Positions 24,693 to 33,222 are shown, counted from the first letter of the stretch. The stretch is 64,000 bases of DNA from Streptomyces sp. MNU76 (GCF_020982545.1 NZ_JAJKLK010000021.1:62001-126000), one strand, 5' to 3'. Notes: generated by a model not told the origin, from the letters alone. A program made the numbers and translations.

Positions 24693-25718
24693 ATGCGTAT
24701 CGGAGTTCTCACCGCAGGCGGCGACTGTCCGGGCCTGAACGCAGTGATCCGGTCGGTCGTGCACCGAGCGGTCGCCCAGTACGGCGACGAGGTCATCGGC
24801 TTCGAGGACGGCTACGCGGGGCTCCTCGACGGCCGCTACCGCACCCTCGACCTGGAGGACGTCGGCGGCATCCTGGCCCGTGGCGGCACCATTCTCGGCT
24901 CCTCCCGCCTCCAGCGCGACCGTCTGCGCGAGGCCTGCGAGAACGCGCAGGACATGGCCCACCGGTTCGGTATCGACGTACTGATCCCGATCGGCGGCGA
25001 GGGCACGCTGACGGCCGCGCGGATGCTGAGCGACGCGGGTCTGCCGGTGGTCGGCGTCCCGAAGACCATCGACAACGACATCTCGTCGACCGATCGCACG
25101 TTCGGTTTCGATACGGCCGTGGGTGTCGCCACCGAGGCGATGGACCGCCTGAAGACGACCGCCGAGTCCCATCAGCGGGTGATGGTCGTCGAGGTCATGG
25201 GCCGGCACGCGGGCTGGATCGCCCTGGAGTCGGGCATGGCGGCCGGCGCGCACGGCATCTGCCTGCCGGAGCGGGCCTTCGACCCCGCCGACCTGGTGAA
25301 GATGGTGGAGGAGCGCTTCTCGCGGGGCAAGAAGTTCGCGGTCATCTGTGTAGCCGAGGGCGCGCACCCGGCCGAGGGCTCCATGGACTACGGTCACGGC
25401 GAGATCGACCAGTTCGGCCACGAGCGCTTCCAGGGCATCGGCACGGCACTGGCGTACGAGCTGGAGCGCCGCCTCGGCAAGGAGGCCAAGCCGGTCATTC
25501 TCGGGCACGTCCAGCGCGGCGGCACCCCGACCGCGTACGACAGGGTGCTCGCCACGCGCTTCGGCTGGCACGCGGTCGAGGCCGCGCACCGGGCCGACTA
25601 CGGCCGTATGACCGCCCTGCGCGGCACCGAGGTGGTGATGGTGCCGCTGGCGGAGGCGGTGACCGAACTGAAGACGGTGCCGAAGGACCGGATGGACGAG
25701 GCGGAGTCGGTGTTCTAG
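24693..25718 (+). CDS. pfkA: ATP-dependent 6-phosphofructokinase
   Basis: PfkA phosphorylates fructose-6-phosphate to fructose-1,6-bisphosphate. The 341-aa protein starts at ATG 24693 (MRIGVLTAGGDCPGLNAVIR) with AGGAG upstream. PIGGEGTLTAA has Gly where PPi-dependent enzymes carry Asp, indicating ATP use; PKTIDNDISSTDRTFGFDTA carries the catalytic Asp. The TAG stop is part of the terminal inverted repeat of a 169-bp hairpin element, so message and hairpin are joined. With pyk and pta-ackA it forms a central-carbon cluster, though on separate promoters. Confidence 0.95.
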   Translation: MRIGVLTAGGDCPGLNAVIRSVVHRAVAQYGDEVIGFEDGYAGLLDGRYRTLDLEDVGGILARGGTILGSSRLQRDRLREACENAQDMAHRFGIDVLIPIGGEGTLTAARMLSDAGLPVVGVPKTIDNDISSTDRTFGFDTAVGVATEAMDRLKTTAESHQRVMVVEVMGRHAGWIALESGMAAGAHGICLPERAFDPADLVKMVEERFSRGKKFAVICVAEGAHPAEGSMDYGHGEIDQFGHERFQGIGTALAYELERRLGKEAKPVILGHVQRGGTPTAYDRVLATRFGWHAVEAAHRADYGRMTALRGTEVVMVPLAEAVTELKTVPKDRMDEAESVF

Positions 25719-25883
25719 GGGGTGTTTCGAAAGTCCTGTGCGGTGCCCGCGGTGTCCGGTGCGTGCTCTCGGCGTGCCGGACGAAAGCCCTCGTACTGGA
25801 CGTACTTGGGGTTTCGGCCGGTGCGGCGAGAGTGCGTGCCGGGCGCCGTGGGTGCTGTGCGGGACTTTCGAAACACCCCCTAG
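25715..25883 (+). repeat. 169-bp inverted-repeat element forming a near-complete RNA hairpin
   Basis: The terminal 22 bp (25715-25736 and 25862-25883) are perfect inverse complements beginning CTAGGGGGTGTTTCG. Pairing continues inward to about 25796/25802: of 82 opposed positions I count 62 Watson-Crick pairs, 15 G.U pairs on the + strand RNA and 5 mismatches. The ends carry the palindromic CTAG, which would fit a 3-4 bp target duplication of a MITE and which supplies the pfkA stop. No transposase is present. Confidence 0.8.
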
Positions 25884-25919
25884 GTTCCAGGGCTTTCGCC
25901 GGGCTCGGGTGGGCCGGGG

Positions 25920-26702
25920 TCAGTAGGTGGCCGTTCGCCGCACCAGTGACCAGAAATGATCGGTGATCCCGTCCAGGTAGTCGCGGCCGGCGTCGCCCGA
26001 GTCGGTCGCGGCGGTGCCGTTGGCCCAGGTGAGCGTGGCGGCCACCAGACCCTGGTAGTCGGTGTGCATCTCGCGGAGGACGTCCTCCAGGAGGCGTCGG
26101 TCGAGGGACAGCAACTTCGCGGTGGGGCGCACATGGGCCTGCCAGCGGGTGGTCACCGCGCTGTGGAGCAGTTCCCTGAGCTTCGGCTCGCGGCCCGTGA
26201 CGGTGATCAGGTCGGGCAGGGAGAGGCCCAGTACGGTGGCGAGGGCGGCGCACTGCCGGTCGGTGCCGCGCCACTCCCCGGTCTCCTCCATGCGGAGGTA
26301 GGTACCGAGTTCGAGTCCGACCGCGCGGGCGACGTCCTCGGCGGCGGCCCCCTGCGCCATGCGGTGCTCGCGCAACGTCCTGGGGGAGCTGATCAGTTCA
26401 CCTGCCGAGCACCACAACACGCCCGCGAGCGCGGTGAGTTCGGGGCCGGTGGGTGAGACGGTGCCGCGTTCCCAGGCGGCGACCAGGTCCGGGGTGACGT
26501 ACGGGAGGCCGTACGAGGACCGCATCTGGTAGGCGACGTGTTCGGGCCCCATGCCCAGCGCCATGCGCAGTCTCCGGGCGGCGGGGGCGTTGAAGGGCGG
26601 TGTGGGGGCGGAGTCGGCGGTTTCATGCGCTGAGCGTCGGTGCACGCGCACAACGTAGGGGCGCGGGGCTGCGGTGACTACGGGCTGTTCGGCCACAAAC
26701 AC
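25920..26702 (-). CDS. XRE-type helix-turn-helix regulator
   Basis: The 260-aa protein begins at the GTG ending at 26702 (alternative GTG 26696). It carries two helix-turn-helix-like units: RRLRMALGMGPEHVAYQM...YVTPDLVAAWERGTVSPTG and LREHRMAQGAAAEDVARAVGLELGTYLRMEETGEWRG, then an alpha-helical C-terminal domain. It is divergent from the PPOX gene, and GTAGG-AA-CCTAC lies immediately upstream of its start, a probable autoregulatory site. Its effector is unknown. Confidence 0.85.
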   Translation of the reverse strand: MFVAEQPVVTAAPRPYVVRVHRRSAHETADSAPTPPFNAPAARRLRMALGMGPEHVAYQMRSSYGLPYVTPDLVAAWERGTVSPTGPELTALAGVLWCSAGELISSPRTLREHRMAQGAAAEDVARAVGLELGTYLRMEETGEWRGTDRQCAALATVLGLSLPDLITVTGREPKLRELLHSAVTTRWQAHVRPTAKLLSLDRRLLEDVLREMHTDYQGLVAATLTWANGTAATDSGDAGRDYLDGITDHFWSLVRRTATY

Positions 26703-26707
26703 GGATT

Positions 26708-26719
26708 GTAGGAACCTAC
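26708..26719. promoter_or_regulatory. Inverted repeat GTAGG-AA-CCTAC
   Basis: Five-bp arms in the 46-bp divergent gap between the XRE regulator and the PPOX oxidoreductase. Short dyads of this kind are typical XRE operators. Confidence 0.5.
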
Positions 26720-26748
26720 GGTTGGTGAGGGTGGGTAGGGATCACCGC

Positions 26749-27225
26749 ATGACGAAGCCGGAGAAGCTGGACGGGCACATTCGTGAGCGCCTACTGGCGC
26801 CGAACTTCTGGCACTTGGCGACGGTGGGGCCGGACGGGGCGCCTCAGGTGTCACCCATGTGGGTGGACATCGAGAGGGACGGGGAGGATGCCTCCGGGCC
26901 CGAGTACGTCATGGTCAACACGTCGGTGGGGCGGGTGAAGGAGGAGAACCTGCGCCGCAATCCTCTTGTGTCCCTGTCCCACCACGACCCCGAGAACCCC
27001 TACGACCGCGCCGAGATCCGAGGCCGCGTCGTCCGCTTCGTCGAGGGCGAGGAGGCGGAGCGAGCGATGGACCGGCTCACCCGGAAGTACATCGGGCAGG
27101 AGCGCTATCCGTGGCTCCTGCCCGGGGAACGGCGCCTGATGATCCTCATCGAGCCGGTACGGGTACGGCGAGTGGTGGGGTGGAGCCGTTCCGGGCGGGG
27201 GTGTTGCCCGAGGGGTGAGACGTGA
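26749..27225 (+). CDS. PPOX-class (F420/FMN-binding split-barrel) oxidoreductase; 3' frameshift
   Basis: The product starts at ATG 26749 (MTKPEKLDGHIRERLLA). FWHLATVGPDGAPQVSPMWVD and YVMVNTSVGRVKEENLRRNP identify the PPOX class that uses F420 or FMN. As written it ends with an unusual WSRSGRGCCPRGET. Adding one G to the run at 27177-27180 would give VVGVEPFRAGVLPEG and stop at 27216-27218, a more plausible tail. Expression may be controlled by the divergent XRE protein. The substrate is unknown. Confidence 0.85.
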   Translation: MTKPEKLDGHIRERLLAPNFWHLATVGPDGAPQVSPMWVDIERDGEDASGPEYVMVNTSVGRVKEENLRRNPLVSLSHHDPENPYDRAEIRGRVVRFVEGEEAERAMDRLTRKYIGQERYPWLLPGERRLMILIEPVRVRRVVGWSRSGRGCCPRGET

Positions 27226-27228
27226 GTC

Positions 27229-27422
27229 ATGGGTTCGCAGGCGACGGCATCCGGCTTCGGGGTGCCGTGGGAGTCGATCCACGGGTACAGCCAGGCCGTC
27301 CAGGTCGGTGACACGGTGCATGTGTCAGGACAGCTCTTGCTGAAGGAGTTCGGGGCCCGGACCGGCTCGCGGAGAGGGGCGCGCTCGTCCGCCTCGACGT
27401 GCGGCCCGGCCTCACCCCTTGA
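27229..27422 (+). pseudogene. Fused remnant: RidA N-terminus joined to an unrelated C-terminal tail
   Basis: From ATG 27229 about 35 codons encode GVPWESIHGYSQAVQVGDTVHVSGQ, the N-terminal strands of a RidA-type imine deaminase. The similarity stops near 27333, far short of a full gene. From there a different frame gives ALAEGVRGPDRLAERGALVR followed by LDVRPGLTP and a stop at 27420-27422, which looks like the end of another protein. A deletion joining two genes best explains this. Its end overlaps the convergent permease stop. Confidence 0.55.
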
Positions 27423-28244
27423 CCGCCCCGCCCAGAGCGAACCCCCGCCCAACCGCCTGGCCACCCCCACGTACAGCAGGATCACCGGCGTCGAATAGAT
27501 CACCGAGAACGCCGCCAGCTGACCGTAGATCACCGTCCCGCGGTTTCCGAAGAACTCGTTGATGCTCACCGCAGCCGGCATCTGTTCCGGGGTCAGGAGC
27601 AGCATGAACGGGACGAAGAAGTTCCCCCACATCATCACGAACGAGAAGACGGTCACCACCGCGACGCCCGGGCCCATCAGCGGGAGCACGACCCGTGTCA
27701 GCGACTGGAGCGACGAGGCGCCGTCGGTCCAGGCCGCCTCCTCCAGCTCCTTCGGGACGCCGTCCATGAAGTTCTTCATCAGCCAGATGGCGAAGGGGAG
27801 TTGGGAAGCGGCGAAGAAGAAGATCGTGCCCTGAGCGGTGTCGATCAGGTTCACCTGGACGAACAGCGCGTACACGGGAACCATGATCGCGGTGATCGGC
27901 AGGCTCGTGGCGAAGAGGATCGTGAGGAGGAAGGGGCGGTTCAGACGGGAGCGGAAGCGGGAGAGGGGGTAGGCCGCGAGCGCGGCGCATATCACCGTCA
28001 GCGCGGTGCCTCCGCCGCACAACAGCAGGCTGTTCAGCAGCGGCGTGAACGTGATCTCCGGGGTCAGGACGGCGTCGAAGTTGTCCAGGGTGACCCCGTC
28101 CGGGACCTTCACCGTCAGGTTCGCCTTCGGGTCCACCGACGAGAGGATCACCCAGGCCAGGGGGAGGACGAAGGCCGCGGCGACGACGAGGAGACCCGCG
28201 TCCGCCGCCAGCCGTCGGGAGTTCGGGGAGGCCACGGCACTCAC
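27412..28244 (-). CDS. Carbohydrate ABC transporter permease (MalG type); 3' frameshift
   Basis: The gene starts at the GTG ending at 28244, overlapping the upstream permease stop by 4 nt. It has six predicted membrane segments and the EAA loop FMDGVPKELEEAAWTDGASSLQ that contacts the ATPase. As written the frame leaves the family near VARRLGGGSLWAG and stays open antisense to the remnant. One more base in the C run at 27442-27446 restores GGGFALGGAVKG and a stop at 27412-27414, giving 277 aa. No ATPase gene is here; a shared MsiK-like ATPase elsewhere is expected in Streptomyces. Confidence 0.85.
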
Positions 28245-29139
28245 ACCTCCGTCCGCAGCAGCCGCAGATAGATCACCGAGAACAGCGAACCCACCACCAG
28301 CAACAACAGCGCCACCGCCGTGCCGTAGCCGATCATGCTCTTCTGGAACGCCTCCTCGTACATGAAGAGGGGGAGGGTCTGGCTCTTGCCGCCCGGGCCG
28401 CCGCGCGTCATCACCCAGATCAGGCCGAAGACCGACAGGGTCTGGAGGGTGATCAGCATCAGGTTCGTGCCGATGGAGCGCCGGATCATCGGGAGCGTGA
28501 TGTGCCACATACGACGCCAGCCGCCCGCGCCGTCCATCTCCGCCGCCTCCGTGATCTCCTTCGGGATCTCGTTCAGGGCCGCGGAGTAGACCAGCATCGA
28601 GAACGCCGTGCCCCGCCAGACGTTCGCGAAGGAGACCGCGAGGATCGGGAGCGTGTACAGCCAGTTCTGGGTCGGGAGATGGAGCCAGTCCAGGACGGCG
28701 TTCAGGGTGCCTTCGCGGCGGAAGAAGGCGTAGAGGAGGAAGCCCGCCACCACCTCCGGGAGGACCCATGCCGTGACGACGATTCCCCCCACCAGCGTGC
28801 GGACGGGTTTCGAGGCGCGTTGCATCAGCGCCGCCAGCGCCAGCCCCAGCGTGTTCTGGCCCAGCAGCGCCGAGACGACCGTGAAGACCAGGGTCAGCCA
28901 GACCGCGTTCAGGAACGCCTCGTCCCCGAACGCCGTGCGGAAGTTCTCGAAGCCGATGAAGGAGTCCTCGGCCTGGCCGGTGAGTTGGAGGTCGGTGAAG
29001 GCGATGTAGGCGCAGTAGGCGATGGGGCCGGCCAGGAAGAGGAGCAGGAGGACGGTGGCGGGGGTGAGGGGAGAGGCGGGTCGCGGTGCGGAGTGCGGGG
29101 GGGCGCCGGCCCGGACACCGTCTTCGTCGGCCCCTTCAT
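28241..29139 (-). CDS. Carbohydrate ABC transporter permease (MalF type); 5' frameshift
   Basis: The conserved reading frame begins within the gap after the binding-protein gene and encodes a first membrane helix (ATVLLLLFLAGPIAYCAYIA), then ALMQRASKP, four or five further helices and the EAA loop ALNEIPKEITEAAEMDGAGG. No start codon is found in that frame before residue ~100. The only well-placed ATG (29137-29139) is in another frame, and one extra base in the C run at 29131-29134 would join them. Either an error or a truncated protein starting at 28825 applies. It pairs with the next permease. Confidence 0.82.
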
Positions 29140-29149
29140 ACGTGGGAGC

Positions 29150-30559
29150 TCACTCTTCGATCACCTGGTCGTCCGTCGCCGCCTTCAGCTCCTCGTCGTA
29201 GTTCTCCGCCGCGTCCGCCACCGACGCGTCGCCCGTCGTCACGGATTCCATCGCTTCCTGAATGGCCGTGGAGACCTTCGGATATGCCGGGTACGCCGGG
29301 CGGTAGTGCGTGCTCGACACCAGGTCGGTGAAGAACTTGATGCCGGGCTGCGCCTGCGCGTACGCGGGATCGGCGGCCACGTCCTCGCGGACGGCGATTC
29401 CGGAGTTGGCGATGTACCACTTCTGGGCGTTCGCCTTGGTCTGCATCGTCTCGATGAACTCGAAGGCGAGGTCGGGGTTGCCGGCCTTGTCGGGGATGGC
29501 CCAGGTCCAGCCGCCGGACATGCTCACCTTGCCGGGGGACTGGCCGTTCTGGGTGGGCATGTACGCGAGGCCGAGTTTCTCCGACCACTCCGGCCATTCG
29601 TGACCGCTGCCGGGCAGCCAGTCCTGGGGGAGCCAGGAGCCGTCGAGGTTGATGCCGAGTTTTCCCTCGGGGAGGAGTTCGCCGCGTACCCGGGTGGAGA
29701 TGTTCGGGTCGAGGGCGTCGGAGACCTCCGGGCCCAGTTTCTCCTGGTAGACCGTCTCCACGAAGGCGAGGGCGTCCTTGAACCCTTGCGTGCCCGCCTT
29801 CCATTTCTTCGACTTCTCGTCGTACAAGGGGTCGGCGCCACCGCTCGTGGCCCCTTCCGTGCCGTAGAGAAGCATTTCGAAGCCCTGCATGGTCGCGGCC
29901 TCACCGGCCGGTTTGCCCGTGTAGACGTTCAGCGGGATGACGTCCGGGACCTTCTCCTTGATGGTGCGGGCGGCGTCGAGCACGTCCTCCCATGTCTTCG
30001 GCTGCCAGTCGGCCGGCAGGCCGGCCTTCGCGAAGATGGCCTTGTCGAACCACAGGCCGCGGGTGTCCGTGCCGTCCGGGACGCCGTACGTCTTCCCGTC
30101 CTCGGCCTTCGCCGCCGTCCTGGCCGTGTCGATGAACTGGTCCCAGTCCTTCCAGTCGGCCAAGTAGTCGTCCAGCGGCTTCAGATAGCCGCTCGTGATG
30201 TCCGAGTTGATGAGGAAGGTGTCCTCGTAGACCAGGTCCGGCGCCGTCTTCGGGGAGCGCAGCATCTGCTGCACCTTGGTGTAGTACTCCGAGTCCGGGG
30301 CCTTGATCGGGACGAGCTTCACCTTCTTGCCCGGATTCGCCTTCTCGAACTGTTTCTTGACGTCGGAGAGGAAGGTGTCCATCACCCGGACCTGGTTGTC
30401 CGTGGACTGTTTGTAGGAGACCTCCACCGTGTCCGGGTCGCTGCCGGAGCCGCTGCCGCAGGCGGCGAGCGCGCCCGGCGCGGTGACCGCCAGGGCGGCG
30501 GTGAGGAGGAGGCGGAGGGGGGATCGGCGGAAGTTGGGTGCGGTGGGGCGCACGGGCAC
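29150..30559 (-). CDS. Sugar ABC transporter solute-binding lipoprotein
   Basis: The 469-aa lipoprotein starts at the GTG ending at 30559 behind AGGAGGTC. A signal peptide ends in the lipobox LAAC, so Cys is lipidated outside the membrane. The rest fits the family-1 extracellular binding fold (PGKKVKLVPIKAPDSEYYTKV, VIPLNVYTGKP, MSGGWTWAIPDKAGN). It is first in the operon with both permeases. A promoter with a DasR-like palindrome in its spacer precedes it, suggesting control by a GntR-type sugar regulator. The sugar is not identifiable. Confidence 0.93.
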   Translation of the reverse strand: MPVRPTAPNFRRSPLRLLLTAALAVTAPGALAACGSGSGSDPDTVEVSYKQSTDNQVRVMDTFLSDVKKQFEKANPGKKVKLVPIKAPDSEYYTKVQQMLRSPKTAPDLVYEDTFLINSDITSGYLKPLDDYLADWKDWDQFIDTARTAAKAEDGKTYGVPDGTDTRGLWFDKAIFAKAGLPADWQPKTWEDVLDAARTIKEKVPDVIPLNVYTGKPAGEAATMQGFEMLLYGTEGATSGGADPLYDEKSKKWKAGTQGFKDALAFVETVYQEKLGPEVSDALDPNISTRVRGELLPEGKLGINLDGSWLPQDWLPGSGHEWPEWSEKLGLAYMPTQNGQSPGKVSMSGGWTWAIPDKAGNPDLAFEFIETMQTKANAQKWYIANSGIAVREDVAADPAYAQAQPGIKFFTDLVSSTHYRPAYPAYPKVSTAIQEAMESVTTGDASVADAAENYDEELKAATDDQVIEE

Positions 30560-30606
30560 GACCTCCTGCTGGCTACGTCGTTGTGGCCTTGGGTGGTGCC
30601 CGGTGA

Positions 30607-30635
30607 CGGTAAGGGGAGTGGTCTAGTCAGGTCAA
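30607..30635 (-). promoter_or_regulatory. Promoter with DasR-like operator before the sugar-binding gene
   Basis: On the minus strand TTGACC (30630-30635), a 17-bp spacer and TTACCG (30607-30612) form a promoter. The + strand reading AGTGGTCTAGTCAGGT at 30617-30632 matches 12 of 16 positions of the DasR dre core AGTGGTCTAGACCACT as I remember it. Location in the spacer fits a repressor. Confidence 0.55.
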
Positions 30636-30670
30636 TGCGTCTGCACCGGTTCGCCGTCAGGCGCCGGCGG

Positions 30671-31360
30671 CTACGCCTTCACCCACCGGTACTGCAGCTC
30701 CGGCCGCCCCACCTGCCCGTACTGGGGGCTCCGGGCCGCGCGGCCCGCGTCCACCAGGTGTTCCAGATAGCGGCGGGCCGTGATCCGTGAGATGCCGACC
30801 GCCTCCGCCACCCCGGCCGCCGTCAGACCCTCGCCCGCGTCCCGCAGGGCCACCGTCACCCGCTCCAGGGTCGGGGCGCTCAGACCCTTCGGCAGCGCCG
30901 CCGGGCCCGGGGCCCGCAGGGTCGCCAGCGCCCGGTCCACCTCGTCCTGGCCGCTCGCCTCGCCCGCCGCCGCGTGGAACTCGGCGTAGCGGACGAGACG
31001 GTCACGAAGAGTCGCGAACGTGAAGGGTTTGAGGACGTACTGGACCACGCCCAGTGAGACGCCCTCCCGGACCACCGTCAGGTCCCGCGCCGACGTCACC
31101 GCTATCACGTCCGCGTGGTAGCCGGCCGCGCGGAGCGAGCGGGCCAGTTGCAGGCCGTGCACGTCCGGCAGGTGGAGGTCCAGCAGCAGCAGGTCCACCG
31201 GCGTCCGGTCCAGCGCGCGCCGCGCCTCCGCGCCCGTGTGGGCCTTGCCGACCGCCGTGAAGCCGGGGACGCGGCCGACGTACATCATGTGCGCGTCGGC
31301 GGCCACGGGGTCGTCCTCGACGACCAGGACTCTGATGGGGTCGGACCCGGCCTTCGTCAT
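30671..31360 (-). CDS. CitB/DcuR-type response regulator
   Basis: The 229-aa regulator has a receiver domain with Asp61 in LLLLDLHLPDVHGL and the conserved Lys in LKPFTFATLRDRL. The C-terminal domain includes LTAAGVAEAVGISRITARRYLEHLVDAG, the winged helix typical of CitB/DcuR proteins. It follows the sensor kinase on the same strand. By family and location it should activate dctA, which is divergent from the kinase. Confidence 0.93.
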   Translation of the reverse strand: MTKAGSDPIRVLVVEDDPVAADAHMMYVGRVPGFTAVGKAHTGAEARRALDRTPVDLLLLDLHLPDVHGLQLARSLRAAGYHADVIAVTSARDLTVVREGVSLGVVQYVLKPFTFATLRDRLVRYAEFHAAAGEASGQDEVDRALATLRAPGPAALPKGLSAPTLERVTVALRDAGEGLTAAGVAEAVGISRITARRYLEHLVDAGRAARSPQYGQVGRPELQYRWVKA

Positions 31361-31429
31361 GCGTCGTCGCCTCCAGCCACCGTGGCCCGGGGGGCCTGGA
31401 CATCGTCGTCGTTGTCCTGCTCCGCGGCA

Positions 31430-33109
31430 TCATGCACCACGGAGTCCCCGGCCACGGGTCCCGCCCCGCCGAACGCCCCTGCCCGCCCCGTCGCCGCCGT
31501 GCATGCCCAGCGGCAGCCGCACCTCGAACTCGGCCCCGCCCCCTGCCGCCTCCGACACGGTCAGCGTGCCCCCGTGGCGGCGCGCGGTCTGCCGTACGAG
31601 AGCCAGGCCGAGGCCACGGCCGCCGGGACCGGAGGGCTTCGTGGAGAAGCCGCGCTCGAAGACGGCCTCCGCGTGGGCCGGGTCCACGCCGGCCCCGGTG
31701 TCCACCACCCTCAGCACCAGCACGGAACCCCCTGGTCCCCGCTCGTCCGTGTAAGCCGTCACCGTCACCCTCGCCCCGACCGACCCCTGCGCGGCGTCCA
31801 CCGCGTTGTCGATCAGGTTGCCCAGGACCGTGACCAGGTCACGGGCCGGCAGGGACTCCGGCAGGAGACCGTCGTCGATACGGCTGTCCTCCGAGACCAC
31901 CAGCTCGACGCCCCGTTCGTTCGCCTGGGCGGCCTTGCCCAGCAGCAGCGCGGCGAGCACCGGTTCGCTGACCGCCGCCACGACCTGGTCCGTCAGCGCC
32001 TGCGCCAGCTCCAGCTCCGCCGTCGCGAAGTCGATCGCCTCGTCCGAGCGGCCCAGCTCGATCAGCGAGACGACCGTGTGGAGGCGGTTGGCGGCCTCGT
32101 GCGCCTGGGAGCGCAGCGCCTGCGTGAAGCCGCGCTCGGAGTCCAGCTCGCCCGTGAGGGACTGGAGCTCGGTCACATCGCGCAGGGTGACCACCGCGCC
32201 CCGGCGCTGGCCGCCCGACACCGGCGAGGTGTTCACCACCAGCACCCGCTCGGCGGTCAGGAGCACCTCGTCCACCCGGGGCTCGGAGGAGAGCAGCGCG
32301 CCCGTCAGCGGCGCGGGCAGGCCCAGGTCGGCCACCGAGCATCCGACCACCTCGTCCGTCACCCCCAGCAGCTCCCGCGCCCCGTCGTTGATGAGGGCCA
32401 CCCGGTACTGGCCGTCGAGCATCAGCAGGCCCTCGCGCACGGCGTGCAGGGCGGCCTGGTGGTAGTCGTGCATATTGCTCAGCTCGGCGGCGTTCATGTT
32501 GTGGGTGTGGCGGCGCAGGCGGGCGTTGACGCTATAGGTGCCGATGCCCCCGAGGGCGAGGGCGCCGGCGGCCACGCCGACCAGGGCCGTGAGCTGGTCC
32601 TGGACGCGGTCGCTGATGGCCTGCACCCGTATTCCGGCGCTGACCAGGCCGATGACCTCGCCGTTCTCCATGATCGGGGTGACCGCGCGGACCGACGGGC
32701 CGAGCGTGCCGGTGTAGGTCTCGGTGATCGAGCCGCCCTTCTGCGCCTCCTCTATGTGGCCGAGGAAGTGCTCACCGATCCGGTCGCGGTCCGGGTGGGT
32801 CCAGCGGATGCCGTCCGGCGTCATGATCGTCACGAAGTCGACGCCGGCGTGCCGCTGCACCTCGGTGGCGTACGGCTGGAGCCGCGCCGTGGGGTCGGAG
32901 GTGTGGATCGCCGCACGGACCGACGGGGCGTCGGCGACGGTGGCCGCCACGGCCAGGGCCTGACGGCCCCCCGCCTCCTCCGCCTGGGAGCGGTCGCTGA
33001 CGTACGTGAACAGCGCGTACCCGGCCACCACGGCGGCGATCAGCACCGCCTGAACGGCGAAGAGCTGACCTGCGAGGCTGCGGGGACGGAGGCGGAGCGG
33101 GACGCGCAT
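31430..33109 (-). CDS. CitA/DcuS-type sensor histidine kinase
   Basis: I choose the ATG ending at 33109 (MRVPLRLRPRSLAGQ), 559 aa; an ATG at 33124 is possible. A membrane helix at about residues 13-35, a periplasmic-type Cache/PASC sensor (about 36-165), a second helix, a cytoplasmic PAS domain (ALINDGARELLG), the H-box QAHEAANRLHTVVSLIELG, and ATPase motifs NLIDNAVDAA, DTGAGV and GRGLGLALV are present. Such kinases sense citrate or C4-dicarboxylates. The Arg/Gly-rich tail may reflect a small frame error, since another frame gives an acidic tail whose stop overlaps the regulator ATG. Confidence 0.92.
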   Translation of the reverse strand: MRVPLRLRPRSLAGQLFAVQAVLIAAVVAGYALFTYVSDRSQAEEAGGRQALAVAATVADAPSVRAAIHTSDPTARLQPYATEVQRHAGVDFVTIMTPDGIRWTHPDRDRIGEHFLGHIEEAQKGGSITETYTGTLGPSVRAVTPIMENGEVIGLVSAGIRVQAISDRVQDQLTALVGVAAGALALGGIGTYSVNARLRRHTHNMNAAELSNMHDYHQAALHAVREGLLMLDGQYRVALINDGARELLGVTDEVVGCSVADLGLPAPLTGALLSSEPRVDEVLLTAERVLVVNTSPVSGGQRRGAVVTLRDVTELQSLTGELDSERGFTQALRSQAHEAANRLHTVVSLIELGRSDEAIDFATAELELAQALTDQVVAAVSEPVLAALLLGKAAQANERGVELVVSEDSRIDDGLLPESLPARDLVTVLGNLIDNAVDAAQGSVGARVTVTAYTDERGPGGSVLVLRVVDTGAGVDPAHAEAVFERGFSTKPSGPGGRGLGLALVRQTARRHGGTLTVSEAAGGGAEFEVRLPLGMHGGDGAGRGVRRGGTRGRGLRGA

Positions 33110-33222
33110 GCCCACAGTCTGCATCGCCGTGTAGGCGTGAACTAAATGAACGGAAGGGTGACCGCCCTCACAGGGAGGGAGATAGTCACTGCATCGACCC
33201 GTCCAGCACCTGGACACCGACA

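Noticed and set aside
25715..25883. Insertion sequence with transposase
   Set aside because: Only 125 bp lies between the terminal repeats and it encodes nothing; at most a non-autonomous element.
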